Positions 17,731-27,540 are shown, counted from the stretch's first letter. The stretch: DNA of 64,000 bases from JANRIG01 sp033765235 (GCA_033765235.1 JANRIG010000032.1:58428-122427), one strand, 5' to 3'. Notes: generated by a model from the sequence alone, not told the origin. Numbers and translations are program-made.

Positions 17731-18906
17731 TTACAATTCAGGGGTTTTATAGAGTATTTTGCCATTCACTGTTATTTGAGTATCCACCACATATTTTTTG
17801 ATGGCTTCGGTATTTATTATTATACCCAACCCCGGCTCTTGCGGTGCTGTTACATATCCATTATTGTCGGGTTTTATGTAATTAAGGGTAATATCAACAG
17901 CAAGTGATTTAGGCTCAGCAGGGTACTCACAGATGTGGTGTGCCTCCAATCCTGCATAAGGCTGCAGCGATGCACTGAGGGCTAAGTGTGATGTAAAAGT
18001 ATGATTTACATAGGTCACATTGCGCAGCAAAGCCATATCTACTATTTTTTTGGCCTGTGTAATGCCACCAATCCTTCCTGCATCTATTTGTATGAATGAC
18101 AAACCTGCATGGTCTATCATGGCTTTGGCTTGGTAATAATTGTTACAACCCTCGCCTCCGGCTAATGGCACTGTGGGTCGGCAAACTGACAATTGTTTGT
18201 ATGCTGACAAATTACCGTTTGAAAACGGCTCTTCGAGCCAGTGAGCATTTATTTCTTTGAGTTTTTGCAAGCGCAGGGCAGCTTCATTCACATTGTTTTT
18301 CCAAGCTGTGCCCGCATCTATCATCAGTAGTGTGTTTTTTCCGGCAGCTTCCCTTGCAGCCATCAGGTGTGCATGGTCTGTGTGTATGGGTTGCACCCCA
18401 AAATTGCTCCAGCCCAATTTTATGGCATGAAAACCTGACTGTACTGATTTTTTTACTTTTTCAAAAGTGAGCTCAGGACTTTCGCCGAAGAGATGAGAGG
18501 CATAGGCAAGTTTTGGGTAGCTTTTTTTATAACCTAATAACTGATACACCGGAGCTTGATTTTTTTTGCCCAATAAGTCCCACAGTGCTATGTCTATGCC
18601 GGACAGTATATGGTCTGCTTGAAGCAGGTCCAGCGATTGGGCATGCACCAGGTGTGCAATGGCATCTATGTCTTCAGGGGTATTGATATTATGCCCTATT
18701 ACAGACTGCATCACCGGCTTACATGCACTGTGCGACATAGGGCATACATAACCTGCTATGCTTGTGAGTGGTGAGGCTTCGCACTCACCCCAGCCCTCAA
18801 AGCCACCCGCACGCACTCTCACCAAAAGTGCATCTTGACTGCCATCACCAATATCAAGTATCTCAGGCATACTTAGGTAAAAGAGGTCAACAGTTTCTAT
18901 TTTCAT
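17731..18906 (-). CDS. Enolase-superfamily acid-sugar dehydratase or cycloisomerase (MR/MLE type)
   Basis: A 391-residue protein with the MR/MLE capping domain and TIM barrel. Metal ligands are likely D197 (M-I-D-A-G-T), the Glu of W-L-E-E-P-F at 225/226, and E252 (G-G-E-G). K163 in I-K-L-G-W takes the first place of the K-x-K motif, but the second Lys is replaced by Gly-Trp. D275 (Q-I-D-A-G-R) and H302 or H307 (N-H-T-F-T-S-H) could form the acid/base dyad. Members dehydrate aldonic or aldaric acids or isomerise lactones. Placed between two SDR genes and below two glycosidases, a role in catabolism of a released sugar acid is likely. The exact substrate is open. Confidence 0.8.
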   Translation of the reverse strand: MKIETVDLFYLSMPEILDIGDGSQDALLVRVRAGGFEGWGECEASPLTSIAGYVCPMSHSACKPVMQSVIGHNINTPEDIDAIAHLVHAQSLDLLQADHILSGIDIALWDLLGKKNQAPVYQLLGYKKSYPKLAYASHLFGESPELTFEKVKKSVQSGFHAIKLGWSNFGVQPIHTDHAHLMAAREAAGKNTLLMIDAGTAWKNNVNEAALRLQKLKEINAHWLEEPFSNGNLSAYKQLSVCRPTVPLAGGEGCNNYYQAKAMIDHAGLSFIQIDAGRIGGITQAKKIVDMALLRNVTYVNHTFTSHLALSASLQPYAGLEAHHICEYPAEPKSLAVDITLNYIKPDNNGYVTAPQEPGLGIIINTEAIKKYVVDTQITVNGKILYKTPEL

Positions 18907-18922
18907 AATTTATAAATGTAAT

Positions 18923-19678
18923 TTAAAAGGTAATGGACAATCCTCCGTCTGCTATGATAGTTTGCCCGGTGATGTAGGAGGCATCTTTGCTTGCCAAAAA
19001 TAGTGCTATTCCTGCTATTTCTTCGGGCAATGCAGGTCTTTGTAAAGGTAAGTGGTGACCATGTATGTAATTGCGTATGAACCAGTCTGTTTTGAGTTCG
19101 TTCACACCGTCTGTCACCGACATGGCAGTGTCTACAAAGCCGGGTGCTATGGCATTGACCAATATATGTGTGGGTGCAAGCTCTACAGCAAGTGTGCGGC
19201 AAAGTTGCCCAATGGCAGCTTTAGCCATGGCATAAGCTCCGCTGCCTGCTTCTGCTCTGCCATCGTGAATGGAGGTAATGTATATAATGCGCCCACCTGA
19301 TGCCATATATTTTATGGCAAGTTTTGACATATTCAGTGCTCCTGTCAGCATTTCGTTGGTAAGCAGCAGCCACTCGTTTGTACCCATTTTATTCAAGTCG
19401 CTTTTGGTATATTTGCCTGCACAGTGCACTAATACATCTACTGTGCTGTTCCACTGTGTGGCTATTTGTTTTTGTAAATGAATGATGGTTTCTTCATGGA
19501 CCATATTACCTGCAAGGCTTATATGATTGCCTTGGGCAAGTACAGTCATCAAGTGATAGATGCCCTCGCTGTTCACATCTAATACAGCTACGTCATACCC
19601 CTCTTGTGCAAATCTGAGTGCAGTGGCTCTGCCTATGCCTGATGCTGCTCCTGTAATGAGTGCTTTCTTCTTTGTCAT
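18923..19678 (-). CDS. Short-chain dehydrogenase/reductase (middle of sugar operon)
   Basis: A 251-residue SDR with T-G-A-A-S-G-I-G at residues 9-16, V-L-D-V-N near 32-36, H-C-A-G at 85-88, and catalytic S136, Y149 and K153 (Y-A-M-A-K). The C-terminus is I-I-A-D-G-G-L-S. It overlaps the GH2 gene end by 4 bp and precedes the enolase-superfamily gene by 16 bp, so translation is probably coupled. It shares length and fold with the SDR at the end of the operon, but the two differ widely outside the motifs and are not a recent duplicate. Two distinct oxidation steps are the natural reading. Confidence 0.85.
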   Translation of the reverse strand: MTKKKALITGAASGIGRATALRFAQEGYDVAVLDVNSEGIYHLMTVLAQGNHISLAGNMVHEETIIHLQKQIATQWNSTVDVLVHCAGKYTKSDLNKMGTNEWLLLTNEMLTGALNMSKLAIKYMASGGRIIYITSIHDGRAEAGSGAYAMAKAAIGQLCRTLAVELAPTHILVNAIAPGFVDTAMSVTDGVNELKTDWFIRNYIHGHHLPLQRPALPEEIAGIALFLASKDASYITGQTIIADGGLSITF

Positions 19679-21465
19679 TTACTATTACCGCTTGCGGTGT
19701 ACAATTTTTTTAAGGTTTCGTATGATTTTTTCTTTTTTCGGTCTGTAGTCACCACTCCGTACGGGCCAAATACTGCATAGTCAATAAAATTTTTTCTATG
19801 GTAATAATCTGCCCATGACCATAGTATGCCGCCTGATAAGCGAGGGGTGGCTTCAATTGTTTTCCAAACAGACTGTATCATGAGTGCTTGCAGGTCTTCA
19901 GAAAAGTTAGTTTCGCCTGATATGCCATATATACCTCTGGCACCGTACTCTGTGACCAATGAGGGTTTTTGCGGATAATGCGACATTTGATGGTTTATGT
20001 ATGCCTGCATGGGTTTTTCTACTGTCTCATATAGCTGTGCACTGTGGTGACATATAGGTTTGTCCCAAAGACCCGGGTATCTGTTAAAACACACGATGTC
20101 AGCATATTGATAGGCCTTGCTGTTTTTCAATGTTTCGCCTGCATAGGCATAAGAGGCTAAGCGCGTGGGGTCTTTTTTCTTTGTATTGAGTAATAATTTT
20201 TGCATGACATATATAGAAGTATCGTTGGAAGTATTGCACTCATTGCTCATACTCCATATCACTATGCAAGGGTGGTTGCGGTCGCGGGTATACATCATGT
20301 CAAAAAATGGAATAGCCACTTTAAGTATATTGGTATCTTGTACAATGTTGGGTCCCCAAGTAGTAGTGCCCCACCAATTGATGGGTATTTCTTCCATGAC
20401 CATAAAGCCTGCCTCGTCCAGCAAGTCAAGGGTAGCGGGTGCGTATGGGTAGTGGGTACGTATGAAGTTTACCCCTGCATCTTTGAGCAATTTTATATCT
20501 TGCATGAGTACATTAAGTGGTGGGTTAGGACCATATTTGCCTATGTCTTCGTATCGGTCCACTCCTTTGATTTTGATGGGTTTGCCATTGAGCAATATAT
20601 CTGTGCCTTGTGTGGCAATAGTTCTTATACCAAATTTTTGTGATTTGATATGTATAGCATTTTCTGTGGTTAGTGTACTTTTGAGTTCATACAGTGTAGG
20701 AGTTTCAGGACTCCAAATTTTAGGATTTTTGACGGGGAATGTGAGGTTGTAAAAATACATTCCTGTGGGTACACTTATTTTTTTCTGAATGTATAGGTCG
20801 CTGCCTGCTACTGATAAGTTGAGCGTAGCTTTAGATGCTGTATTTGATTTATTCACAATAGTATATGATGCGTTTATGAAGCCCTTATTTTCTTTATCTG
20901 TAGCTATGTAAATGTCCTGAATATAGGCCTTAGGATAAGTAATGAGCGCTACAGATTGCAATATTCCACCATATTGTATCCATTCTATGGTTTTTGAGCC
21001 GGGGAGGTCGTCGGGTTTGGGTTCGTTATTTACTTGCATCACTATTTGATTGGTTTTGTTGGGTATTATATTTGAGGTAATGTCGTATTCAAAAGGTAAA
21101 TATCCGTTTTTGTTTTCGCCGAGGTATTGGCCGTTGAGCCATACTTTGCTGTAGATGGATACTCTGTTAAATTTTAATATTACTATATTGTCGGGGGCTA
21201 TATTTTGAGGTGTGAAAGTAGTATAGTACCACGATGTGCCTTCGTAGCCCCAAAGTGCCTCATCGTAGGTGTCCCAAGCGGCGGGTACATTTTTTGAAGC
21301 CCAATTTTGCTTGTCGTACTGAGTGGAGTACCATTTTTGGGTTTCACCTGTTTGGTAATAATCTACTTGATATTGCCAATTGCTTAACGTATCAATATTT
21401 TGTGCAACACAAAATATGCTTTGAATGATGAATAAAGCGATAAGGAGTAGTGTATTTTTATACAT
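19675..21465 (-). CDS. Exported GH2-family glycosidase
   Basis: A 596-residue protein with a signal peptide (about 1-21). A jelly-roll sugar-binding domain (about 25-185) contains W-L-N-G-Q-Y-L-G, then an Ig-like domain (190-285) and a TIM barrel (from 286) follow. The acid/base is E409 in W-S-M-S-N-E and the nucleophile is E506 in V-T-E-Y-G-A. N-R-Y-P-G-L-W near 461-467 resembles the beta-glucuronidase branch. However, the uronate-recognising N-x-K motif of true glucuronidases is not seen: the loop before T-T-D-R-K reads F-G-P-Y-G. Beta-galactosidase or beta-glucuronidase-like activity on an external oligosaccharide is likely. It follows the DUF4038 gene by 6 bp. Confidence 0.85.
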   Translation of the reverse strand: MYKNTLLLIALFIIQSIFCVAQNIDTLSNWQYQVDYYQTGETQKWYSTQYDKQNWASKNVPAAWDTYDEALWGYEGTSWYYTTFTPQNIAPDNIVILKFNRVSIYSKVWLNGQYLGENKNGYLPFEYDITSNIIPNKTNQIVMQVNNEPKPDDLPGSKTIEWIQYGGILQSVALITYPKAYIQDIYIATDKENKGFINASYTIVNKSNTASKATLNLSVAGSDLYIQKKISVPTGMYFYNLTFPVKNPKIWSPETPTLYELKSTLTTENAIHIKSQKFGIRTIATQGTDILLNGKPIKIKGVDRYEDIGKYGPNPPLNVLMQDIKLLKDAGVNFIRTHYPYAPATLDLLDEAGFMVMEEIPINWWGTTTWGPNIVQDTNILKVAIPFFDMMYTRDRNHPCIVIWSMSNECNTSNDTSIYVMQKLLLNTKKKDPTRLASYAYAGETLKNSKAYQYADIVCFNRYPGLWDKPICHHSAQLYETVEKPMQAYINHQMSHYPQKPSLVTEYGARGIYGISGETNFSEDLQALMIQSVWKTIEATPRLSGGILWSWADYYHRKNFIDYAVFGPYGVVTTDRKKKKSYETLKKLYTASGNSK

Positions 21466-21471
21466 AATTAT

Positions 21472-22872
21472 TTATATTTCAGGGGCTATTATTATTGCCC
21501 AGTCAGTGCCTTCTGCTGGCATTTTCAGCTCAGTGATTGTATTTTTTTGGATAATTTCAGTTTTGATAAACTCCCCTTTGCGAGGGTCATACCATGATAT
21601 TTTGAGCTTGCTGCCGGGTATTTTTTGGGTGTATATGCTTATGGGTTTACCCACCGATGAGTAGGCTGCTATTAACCCATGATTTATGTATTCCATGGCC
21701 ATGTTGTAATCCTCGCAAGTAGTCCAGTTTTCATTTATCATATGCTGTGCGGGTATGCAACTTTGCCAATCAAAACTTTGGAAAAACTTTTTCATATATC
21801 CCATTTGCATGCCTCCGGGTTTTGAGAGTGCTTCTTTCCAAGTACATACCACAGGGATATTTGCCTTGTATTTTGGTTGCCACATTTGCCATATGCTGTT
21901 GTGCCCGTAGGTATGCCCGCATGCGCCTGCCATCATAGACATGTAGGCTGCTTTGCGTACATCATTGTCTGTGAACCAGCCCATTTTGAAGTTGGTATCG
22001 CCGGCAGATATAGTATTGTATTCCCAGCCTTGCGGGTGCTTGTACACCCACCATTTCACGGGCAGGTCTTCGTATCGTGGTTCGCCATCGAGGGTGGGTT
22101 TTGTGGGTTTGAGTATATAATTTGCACTCATAAAAAGATAGTTTGGAAAGTCTTTTTTGCCATGACCTGACTGCACCATATTGATATCAAGCCAAGTCTG
22201 ATCATGAAAAAATGTAGCCGAGGCGCTATTGCCTTGCGGATGAAATGTAACCAATTGAGAAGTTCCGCACACTGTTTTGAGTCCATTGCCAAATGCTGTG
22301 AGTATGTTATATACACGGTCATTTTCAGGGTTTCTGTCGCCTCCTACAACCCAAATAATAGGTTTTTTTGCATATCTTTTGGCGATCCATTGGGCATATT
22401 TATATGCATTTTGTGGGGTGAACACCTCAGGTCCGTTGCCCCATTTTTTTAATATTTTATCGCCCCATGTAGGCAGCAAAGCTATATATATGCCAAGGCT
22501 TTGTGCTTTGTTTACCACATAGTCTATGTGTTGAAAATACTTTTCGTTGGGAGTGAGTGGATTATTATTATTAAAAGGTATATCACCGTACACATTGGGC
22601 ACCATGGCACTATCAAGCTCTGCCCATGCTACTGCCTGTATCACGGTGTATCCTTTTTGTGCACGGTCGGTCAGATATAGGTCAGCATCTTGGCGGCTAA
22701 GCCTTGCAAAAAGCTCCCAAGCGGTATCACCCAGCCAAAAAAATGGGGTATTATCGTCATAATTGATATATCTGCCATTGTCAGATATTTTGAGTTTTTT
22801 AAAGGTAGGTTGTGCAAAACCTACTCCAATATTTGTAGTGCAAAGTAGGGCGCAAATAATATATTTATACAT
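21472..22872 (-). CDS. Exported DUF4038 glycoside hydrolase (GH140-like, apiosidase family)
   Basis: A 466-residue protein with a signal peptide (about 1-20, ending G-F-A-Q). The DUF4038 TIM barrel starts F-F-W-L-G-D-T-A-W-E-L-F near 44-55 and includes R-A-Q-K-G-Y-T-V-I-Q-A. The acidic residues D179 (W-V-V-G-G-D-R-N-P) and E264 (L-D-G-E-P-R-Y-E) are the expected catalytic pair. The last 90 residues form the putative collagen-binding domain that usually accompanies DUF4038. GH140 enzymes release apiose from pectic rhamnogalacturonan II, but many DUF4038 proteins are uncharacterised. It is the first gene of the operon running to 16969. Confidence 0.8.
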   Translation of the reverse strand: MYKYIICALLCTTNIGVGFAQPTFKKLKISDNGRYINYDDNTPFFWLGDTAWELFARLSRQDADLYLTDRAQKGYTVIQAVAWAELDSAMVPNVYGDIPFNNNNPLTPNEKYFQHIDYVVNKAQSLGIYIALLPTWGDKILKKWGNGPEVFTPQNAYKYAQWIAKRYAKKPIIWVVGGDRNPENDRVYNILTAFGNGLKTVCGTSQLVTFHPQGNSASATFFHDQTWLDINMVQSGHGKKDFPNYLFMSANYILKPTKPTLDGEPRYEDLPVKWWVYKHPQGWEYNTISAGDTNFKMGWFTDNDVRKAAYMSMMAGACGHTYGHNSIWQMWQPKYKANIPVVCTWKEALSKPGGMQMGYMKKFFQSFDWQSCIPAQHMINENWTTCEDYNMAMEYINHGLIAAYSSVGKPISIYTQKIPGSKLKISWYDPRKGEFIKTEIIQKNTITELKMPAEGTDWAIIIAPEI

Positions 22873-23050
22873 TAATTATTAATTATAACCGCAATATTTC
22901 TATTAGTAACGACATATTCAATTTTTGGGGTAATAAATATTTATTATCATAGGGCGGTTAATATGTATGTACTTTATTTATAATATTAAGTTAATGTTTT
23001 GATGGTGAGTTGGTTTAGGTGAGTATTAATAAGTAATAAAATAATTTGAT

Positions 23051-23090
23051 TAAAAAAATAAGAAACCTCCCCTTATATAAGAGGAGGTTT
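23051..23090 (-). terminator. Rho-independent terminator after the TonB-dependent receptor gene
   Basis: Bases 23063-23090 form a hairpin with arms AAACCTCC/GGAGGTTT continued by the palindrome CTTATATAAG, with a single C/A mismatch. On the minus strand the stem is followed by a run of seven T (23051-23058 region). It sits 33 bp past the stop at 23123, between two operons transcribed in the same direction. Confidence 0.8.
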
Positions 23091-23122
23091 AGTAAATCAA
23101 AAAAATATCCACAATTATAGTC

Positions 23123-25342
23123 TTACATATCTATGAGCACGCCCAGTGTGTACATGCCCCCTATTTGGTCGCTGCCGTAGTATTCACGTGCTTTGTTGTT
23201 GAGCAAGTTGCGGGCATTGACAAATACTTTTCCATTTTTTATTACTTCATAACTTACACGTGCATTGAGCAGCAGTTTGGAGTGAATGTGCGATGCAGGG
23301 CTATCAACGAAGTTGGCATTAGGGTCAAAATTGGGGTTTCTTGAATCCGGTTGCTCATTGATACCGTAGAGGTTATAAATGTCATAATAGTATCCGCTCA
23401 AGTTACAATTCAGCTTTTCTATGGGTGTGGCGTTGAAAAAGAAGCCTGCATACACCGGAGGAGTATTGGTAGCGGATATATTTCTATAGGATTCGCTGTT
23501 GAGCCCTCCGTCTGTCATTACTATATTTGTGCCGGGAATTGCAATAGAATATTTTTTTAAGAGGTATGGCGAAAAATCTTTAAAGTCTGTTTTTTGTACA
23601 GTCACGAATGGTTTAAATTGTATTTTACCATCTAGGAATATCATATTAAGTGCCAAAGTAGCACCCATTTGCACAGCACGCATTTGCAAGTTATTGGTTT
23701 GCAGGTTTATACCAAATGAGGTGCCTACCAGGGCAGGGTTTGCCAAAAACTGGTTCACGTCTGATATGGTTTGCTGAAAGAGTGCAATGTCAACAGATAT
23801 ACTTTTGCTGGCCTTCACACGTGCACCTACTTCTATCATATCCATTTTGGCAGGCAGCAGGTTTGTATTGGGTGAAAATATTTGGGTACCATTTGCAAAA
23901 TCTATATGTGGAGGTAATATATAGCTGCCGGCGTAGCTTCTGGAGTATATGAACCTAAAGTTTAACCCATCTGTAGGTTTTATATTTGCTATAAATTCAT
24001 AAGACAAGAATGTGCTCGACTCAGGATATTTGAACTGGTCTGCCCTGACACCTGCTACAAAGCGCAACATTTTGATAGGGGTTACTTCTAATTTTAAGCT
24101 TCCTGCAAGGTTATACATACTGGCACTATTATTAAATATACCTGGGAATGTGCTCACTTTGTAGGGGGTGTCATCTACTAATGCATTTTGATAGCTTATG
24201 GCAGGTCTTATTGATAACAGGTCTTTGAGTTTATAAGTATAATCTATATAGACATCTGTAGTGCGAAAGTCGTACTGATATGGTTGTATGCCTTTGAGGA
24301 ATGATTGGTTGCCGGTGATATTGGAAGTTTGAAAACTAAAACCATAAGCTTCTACCTTGAGTCTTTGATATATGGAGTTGCCCGGCCAGTTGCCTAACGA
24401 AGGCCCCACACCTATAGCAATAGGACCTAAGGCTTCGGATTTGTTGTAACCCATAGATAAGTCTATTTTAGCCTTTTCATTAAATTTATAATCCATATAT
24501 ATATTTGTACCCAAGCGGTTTGCAGCTTGCTTAGGATCAGGGAATAGAATAGAGGTATTAAAAGCAGAGCCTGTATTGTTGGGATATTCATCAAATGCAT
24601 AATATCTTCTGGATGTGGTGTTGTATAAGTCAGTTTCAAATCTTTTACGACTTGAATAGTTGCCTGAAACCAATACCGAAAATTTATTCACTTTATAACC
24701 TATTGATAGGTTAGTAATAGGCGACATGGTAGCTGCATCAAGCTGTGAATTGGTGTATGCCATGAGCCCTTCTTTGTCAGGCCTGCGTGTAATGATGTTG
24801 ATAACCCCTGCCACTGCATTGGGTCCGTAGAGTGCCGATGATGGTCCTGCCACTACTTCTATGCGCTCCACATCGTTGATATCTACCGGCAATGAAAGCC
24901 AAAAGGTACCTCCTTGCAATTGGTTGAATACGGGTCGGTTGTCTATCATCACCAGCAAAAACTTGTTGGTAATGGAGTATTCAAATGCAGGTACGTTGTT
25001 AAATCCTCTGATGTCTACCTGATAGTTGCCATTGGTAATCTCGGATACCAATAATGCGGGGCAGAGCCTCAGTGCCTCGGGTATGCTGGTAGACCCGGCT
25101 TTTTCTATTTCTTGACGTGTGACTACATAGGAGGTGAGTGGGGCATCAAATGAAGATTCTTTTTCGCGGGATGCTGATACTATGGGTACGTTCATAAGCT
25201 GTTCAAGACTCATTTCTTCCATTTGCTCCAATGTAGGAGATTCTGCGGCAGCAGCTTTGGTAGTGTCGCTGCTTTGACTATAGAGTGTACTTGCGGTGAA
25301 GCAAAGTGCAACAGTGATAGTGTGTAAATATTTTATTTTCAT
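23123..25342 (-). CDS. TonB-dependent outer-membrane receptor
   Basis: A 739-residue protein with a signal peptide (about 1-22) and an acidic linker containing L-E-Q-M-E-E-M-S-L-E-Q-L-M-N-V. The plug domain (about 55-190) holds S-Y-V-V-T-R-Q-E-I-E and V-E-R-I-E-V-V-A-G-P-S-S-A-L-Y-G-P-N-A-V-A-G-V-I-N-I-I-T-R. The beta barrel ends with G-V-L-I-D-M. The S-L-E-Q-L-M-(N/D)-(V/I)-P-(I/V)-x-S-A-S-(R/K) start places it in a branch seen in siderophore/vitamin receptors that lack a carboxypeptidase-like N-terminal domain. No SusD partner follows, so it is not a SusCD pair. It is the last gene of a four-gene operon with a sensor and two YfiR-like proteins. Confidence 0.85.
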   Translation of the reverse strand: MKIKYLHTITVALCFTASTLYSQSSDTTKAAAAESPTLEQMEEMSLEQLMNVPIVSASREKESSFDAPLTSYVVTRQEIEKAGSTSIPEALRLCPALLVSEITNGNYQVDIRGFNNVPAFEYSITNKFLLVMIDNRPVFNQLQGGTFWLSLPVDINDVERIEVVAGPSSALYGPNAVAGVINIITRRPDKEGLMAYTNSQLDAATMSPITNLSIGYKVNKFSVLVSGNYSSRKRFETDLYNTTSRRYYAFDEYPNNTGSAFNTSILFPDPKQAANRLGTNIYMDYKFNEKAKIDLSMGYNKSEALGPIAIGVGPSLGNWPGNSIYQRLKVEAYGFSFQTSNITGNQSFLKGIQPYQYDFRTTDVYIDYTYKLKDLLSIRPAISYQNALVDDTPYKVSTFPGIFNNSASMYNLAGSLKLEVTPIKMLRFVAGVRADQFKYPESSTFLSYEFIANIKPTDGLNFRFIYSRSYAGSYILPPHIDFANGTQIFSPNTNLLPAKMDMIEVGARVKASKSISVDIALFQQTISDVNQFLANPALVGTSFGINLQTNNLQMRAVQMGATLALNMIFLDGKIQFKPFVTVQKTDFKDFSPYLLKKYSIAIPGTNIVMTDGGLNSESYRNISATNTPPVYAGFFFNATPIEKLNCNLSGYYYDIYNLYGINEQPDSRNPNFDPNANFVDSPASHIHSKLLLNARVSYEVIKNGKVFVNARNLLNNKAREYYGSDQIGGMYTLGVLIDM

Positions 25343-25366
25343 AGCTAAAAAAGAGGGTTTTAAAAT

Positions 25367-27019
25367 TTAATTATTGTTTACAGATTCTAACATTTGAAGT
25401 TTTTCGACAAGCACTTTTTCATTCTGAAGGGCTTGCTTTAATTTTTGTTCCATATCAGCTTGCTTGCGCTGCATTTCTTCCTGAGTGGCATGAAGCTCTT
25501 CCATATTTTGGCGCATCTCTTCTTCTTGGCTTCTCAGCTGCTCGCTTTGCACTTGTGAGTCTTCGAGGAGCTTTTTGGTACGCTCGTTTATCTTGATGGT
25601 GGATAGGGTAGAGGCTATGCTTTCTGATATTTTTTCTACAAAAGCTATTTCGTGCTCCTCCAGCACATGGAATGAGGCTAATTCTATCACTCCCACACAG
25701 TTGTCCACTACTTTGAGCGGTGCTATGAGTATGCAGCTCGGGGTAGCCTCGCCCAGCCCGGAGGTGATGGCTACATAGCTTGGGGGTATATCTGTAAGTA
25801 ATATTTTATCATTTTCGAGCACACACTGACCGAGCAATCCTTCGCCTATTTCTATTCTTTTTTCCTGAAACTTTTTGCGCTCATAGGCATAGCATGACCT
25901 GAGTTCAAGGTGCTTGTTGCCGTCGTCTTCTATTATTTCGTACAAACCACCTTGGTTTACATGGAGATATTTTACTACAAATCGTAATACATTGTCATAT
26001 AATTCTTCTGAGGTATTGTAGTTGCTGCGCAATATGCCTCCTATTTCTGCCAGCCCGTTGGTAGCCCATGCGCGTCGTTTATCTTCTTCGGCAGCTTTTT
26101 TGAGGTTGTCGCGCATGGATATGAGAGCAAGACCTAATTCATCGTGCTCGCTAAGTACATTAAAGTCTGATTCAAAGTTTGAATTGCCCACATTGCGAGC
26201 AAACTCACTAGTGTATCTCAAGCCTTGTACCAGGTTGTTTACCGAATGTACCATATCACCTATTTCATCGTTTCTACCGTAGTCTTTCACTTCTTCGAGC
26301 TTGCCTTTGCCTAAGTTGTTCACTACATTTTTGATGTAAATAATAGGTTTTGTGATAGAGCTACCCAGATATAGTGCAATACCCAAGCTTATGATAACCA
26401 GTATGATACCAAGTGTGACGATGGTGCCCGTAAGAAACGCGGTAGACTCTTCCAAGCTGTCTTCGGCCTCACGTTTTTCTTTCATTTTTATTTCTTTTAT
26501 CTTATCCAGACCTGCTATCATTTCTGCAGTTTGCGGCAGTACTGTTTCTTCTATTTTGCTTTCGGCATCGAGCTTCATCATGGGGTCTTCGTAGGCTTCA
26601 AAAGAGTTGAGCGAATTCATGATTTCTTTTTCAACATCCAAAAGGGCTTCAAATGATTTGGTGAGCTTGTTTATTTTTGCAGCTTGGGTGGTATCTTCCC
26701 AACGGGCTACAATTTTGGTAAGGTTTTTCTTAAAAGTAGGGTAGGTATTTTCATGCAAGGTTTTCAGGTCTTGCTTGTCATCTTCTTTGGAGCGCAGATA
26801 TACCCAATTGGTAGTGAGCATTTTGGATTGGATAAGTAATAGCTTAAAGTCGTCCAATGCTTTGATGGAGGGCTCTGTATCATTGCTGATGCGGGCAGCT
26901 TTGCTTTTATTATTTTGGAGCACTATCACAGATATTACCCCATTGAGTATGAATAGGATAATGAGGGCTGCAAAGCCCATCTGCAATTTTCTTTCTATGG
27001 TGATTCTTATTTTTTTCAT
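25367..27019 (-). CDS. Membrane sensor with HAMP, GAF and coiled coil, no output domain
   Basis: A 550-residue protein. A first membrane helix (about 14-34) is followed by a helical periplasmic sensor of about 160 residues, a second membrane helix (about 197-218), and HAMP (219-272, with S-S-I-T-K-P-I and D-E-I-G-D-M). A linker with R-R-A-W-A-T-N-G-L-A-E-I-G leads to a GAF domain (about 335-475, with G-E-G-L-L-G-Q-C-V). A glutamate/glutamine-rich coiled coil (about 480-545) ends the protein. The same linker and coil occur in hybrid histidine kinases, where HisKA and HATPase domains follow; here the protein stops. Signalling must pass to a partner by contact. It lies 17 bp after a yfiR-like gene and 24 bp before the TonB receptor gene. 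Confidence 0.8.
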   Translation of the reverse strand: MKKIRITIERKLQMGFAALIILFILNGVISVIVLQNNKSKAARISNDTEPSIKALDDFKLLLIQSKMLTTNWVYLRSKEDDKQDLKTLHENTYPTFKKNLTKIVARWEDTTQAAKINKLTKSFEALLDVEKEIMNSLNSFEAYEDPMMKLDAESKIEETVLPQTAEMIAGLDKIKEIKMKEKREAEDSLEESTAFLTGTIVTLGIILVIISLGIALYLGSSITKPIIYIKNVVNNLGKGKLEEVKDYGRNDEIGDMVHSVNNLVQGLRYTSEFARNVGNSNFESDFNVLSEHDELGLALISMRDNLKKAAEEDKRRAWATNGLAEIGGILRSNYNTSEELYDNVLRFVVKYLHVNQGGLYEIIEDDGNKHLELRSCYAYERKKFQEKRIEIGEGLLGQCVLENDKILLTDIPPSYVAITSGLGEATPSCILIAPLKVVDNCVGVIELASFHVLEEHEIAFVEKISESIASTLSTIKINERTKKLLEDSQVQSEQLRSQEEEMRQNMEELHATQEEMQRKQADMEQKLKQALQNEKVLVEKLQMLESVNNN

Positions 27020-27036
27020 TTTATTTTTGGTGGATA

Positions 27037-27540
27037 TTATAATACAATGCCCAATTTTAATAGCTCACCGGATATTTTCAAACCGTTATTTTCAATACTT
27101 GCCTTGTTTATTTCAAACTTGAGTTTATCGTCTACTATCACAAAGTTCATATTTGAGCCTTTTTTGCAGAGACCATTTTTTTCAGATACTATAAGTACTG
27201 GTTTGCCGCCACCGCTTTGCAGCACATCGTCAAGGTTGCTGCTTTGCGATGAGGGTATGAATACCATGTGACATGTAGCAGCATCGGAGGCTGATATTTT
27301 TTTGACTACAATGGATTGAGCACCTGCCTTTTTGGTAGCTGCTATGGTTTCGAGTTCTTTGTTTATGTCAGAACTCCCTACCACTCCTATAACAAAGTCG
27401 CCGGATTTTTTGGCATCCGGCCATTCTACATACTTGGTAAAGTGGTACATAAACATGGCATGTACTTTATAGTTTACCTCTTGAGCAAGTGCTATATAAG
27501 TGCATACGGTGAAAGTAACCGTGAAAAAATATTTATTCAT
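27037..27540 (-). CDS. YfiR-like periplasmic protein, second copy
   Basis: I start at the ATG at 27540, giving 167 residues with signal peptide MNKYFFTVTFTVCTYIALA-Q. The open frame extends upstream to 27651, but those 37 residues are not signal-like. The DUF4154/YfiR domain shows V-N-Y-K-V-H-A-M-F-M-Y-H-F-T-K-Y-V-E-W-P, G-D-F-V-I-G-V, and K-N-G-L-C-K-K-G-S near the end. YfiR of Pseudomonas holds the membrane enzyme YfiN inactive from the periplasm. Here the following gene encodes a HAMP-GAF membrane sensor, the natural candidate partner. About 65 percent of residues match the preceding copy by eye, so the pair arose by tandem duplication. Confidence 0.8.
   Translation of the reverse strand: MNKYFFTVTFTVCTYIALAQEVNYKVHAMFMYHFTKYVEWPDAKKSGDFVIGVVGSSDINKELETIAATKKAGAQSIVVKKISASDAATCHMVFIPSSQSSNLDDVLQSGGGKPVLIVSEKNGLCKKGSNMNFVIVDDKLKFEINKASIENNGLKISGELLKLGIVL

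Noticed and set aside
23123..25342. TonB receptor as SusC of a polysaccharide-utilisation locus with the glycosidase operon
   Set aside because: No SusD gene, no carboxypeptidase-like N-terminal domain, a terminator separates it from the glycosidase operon, and its operon partners are YfiR proteins and a sensor.
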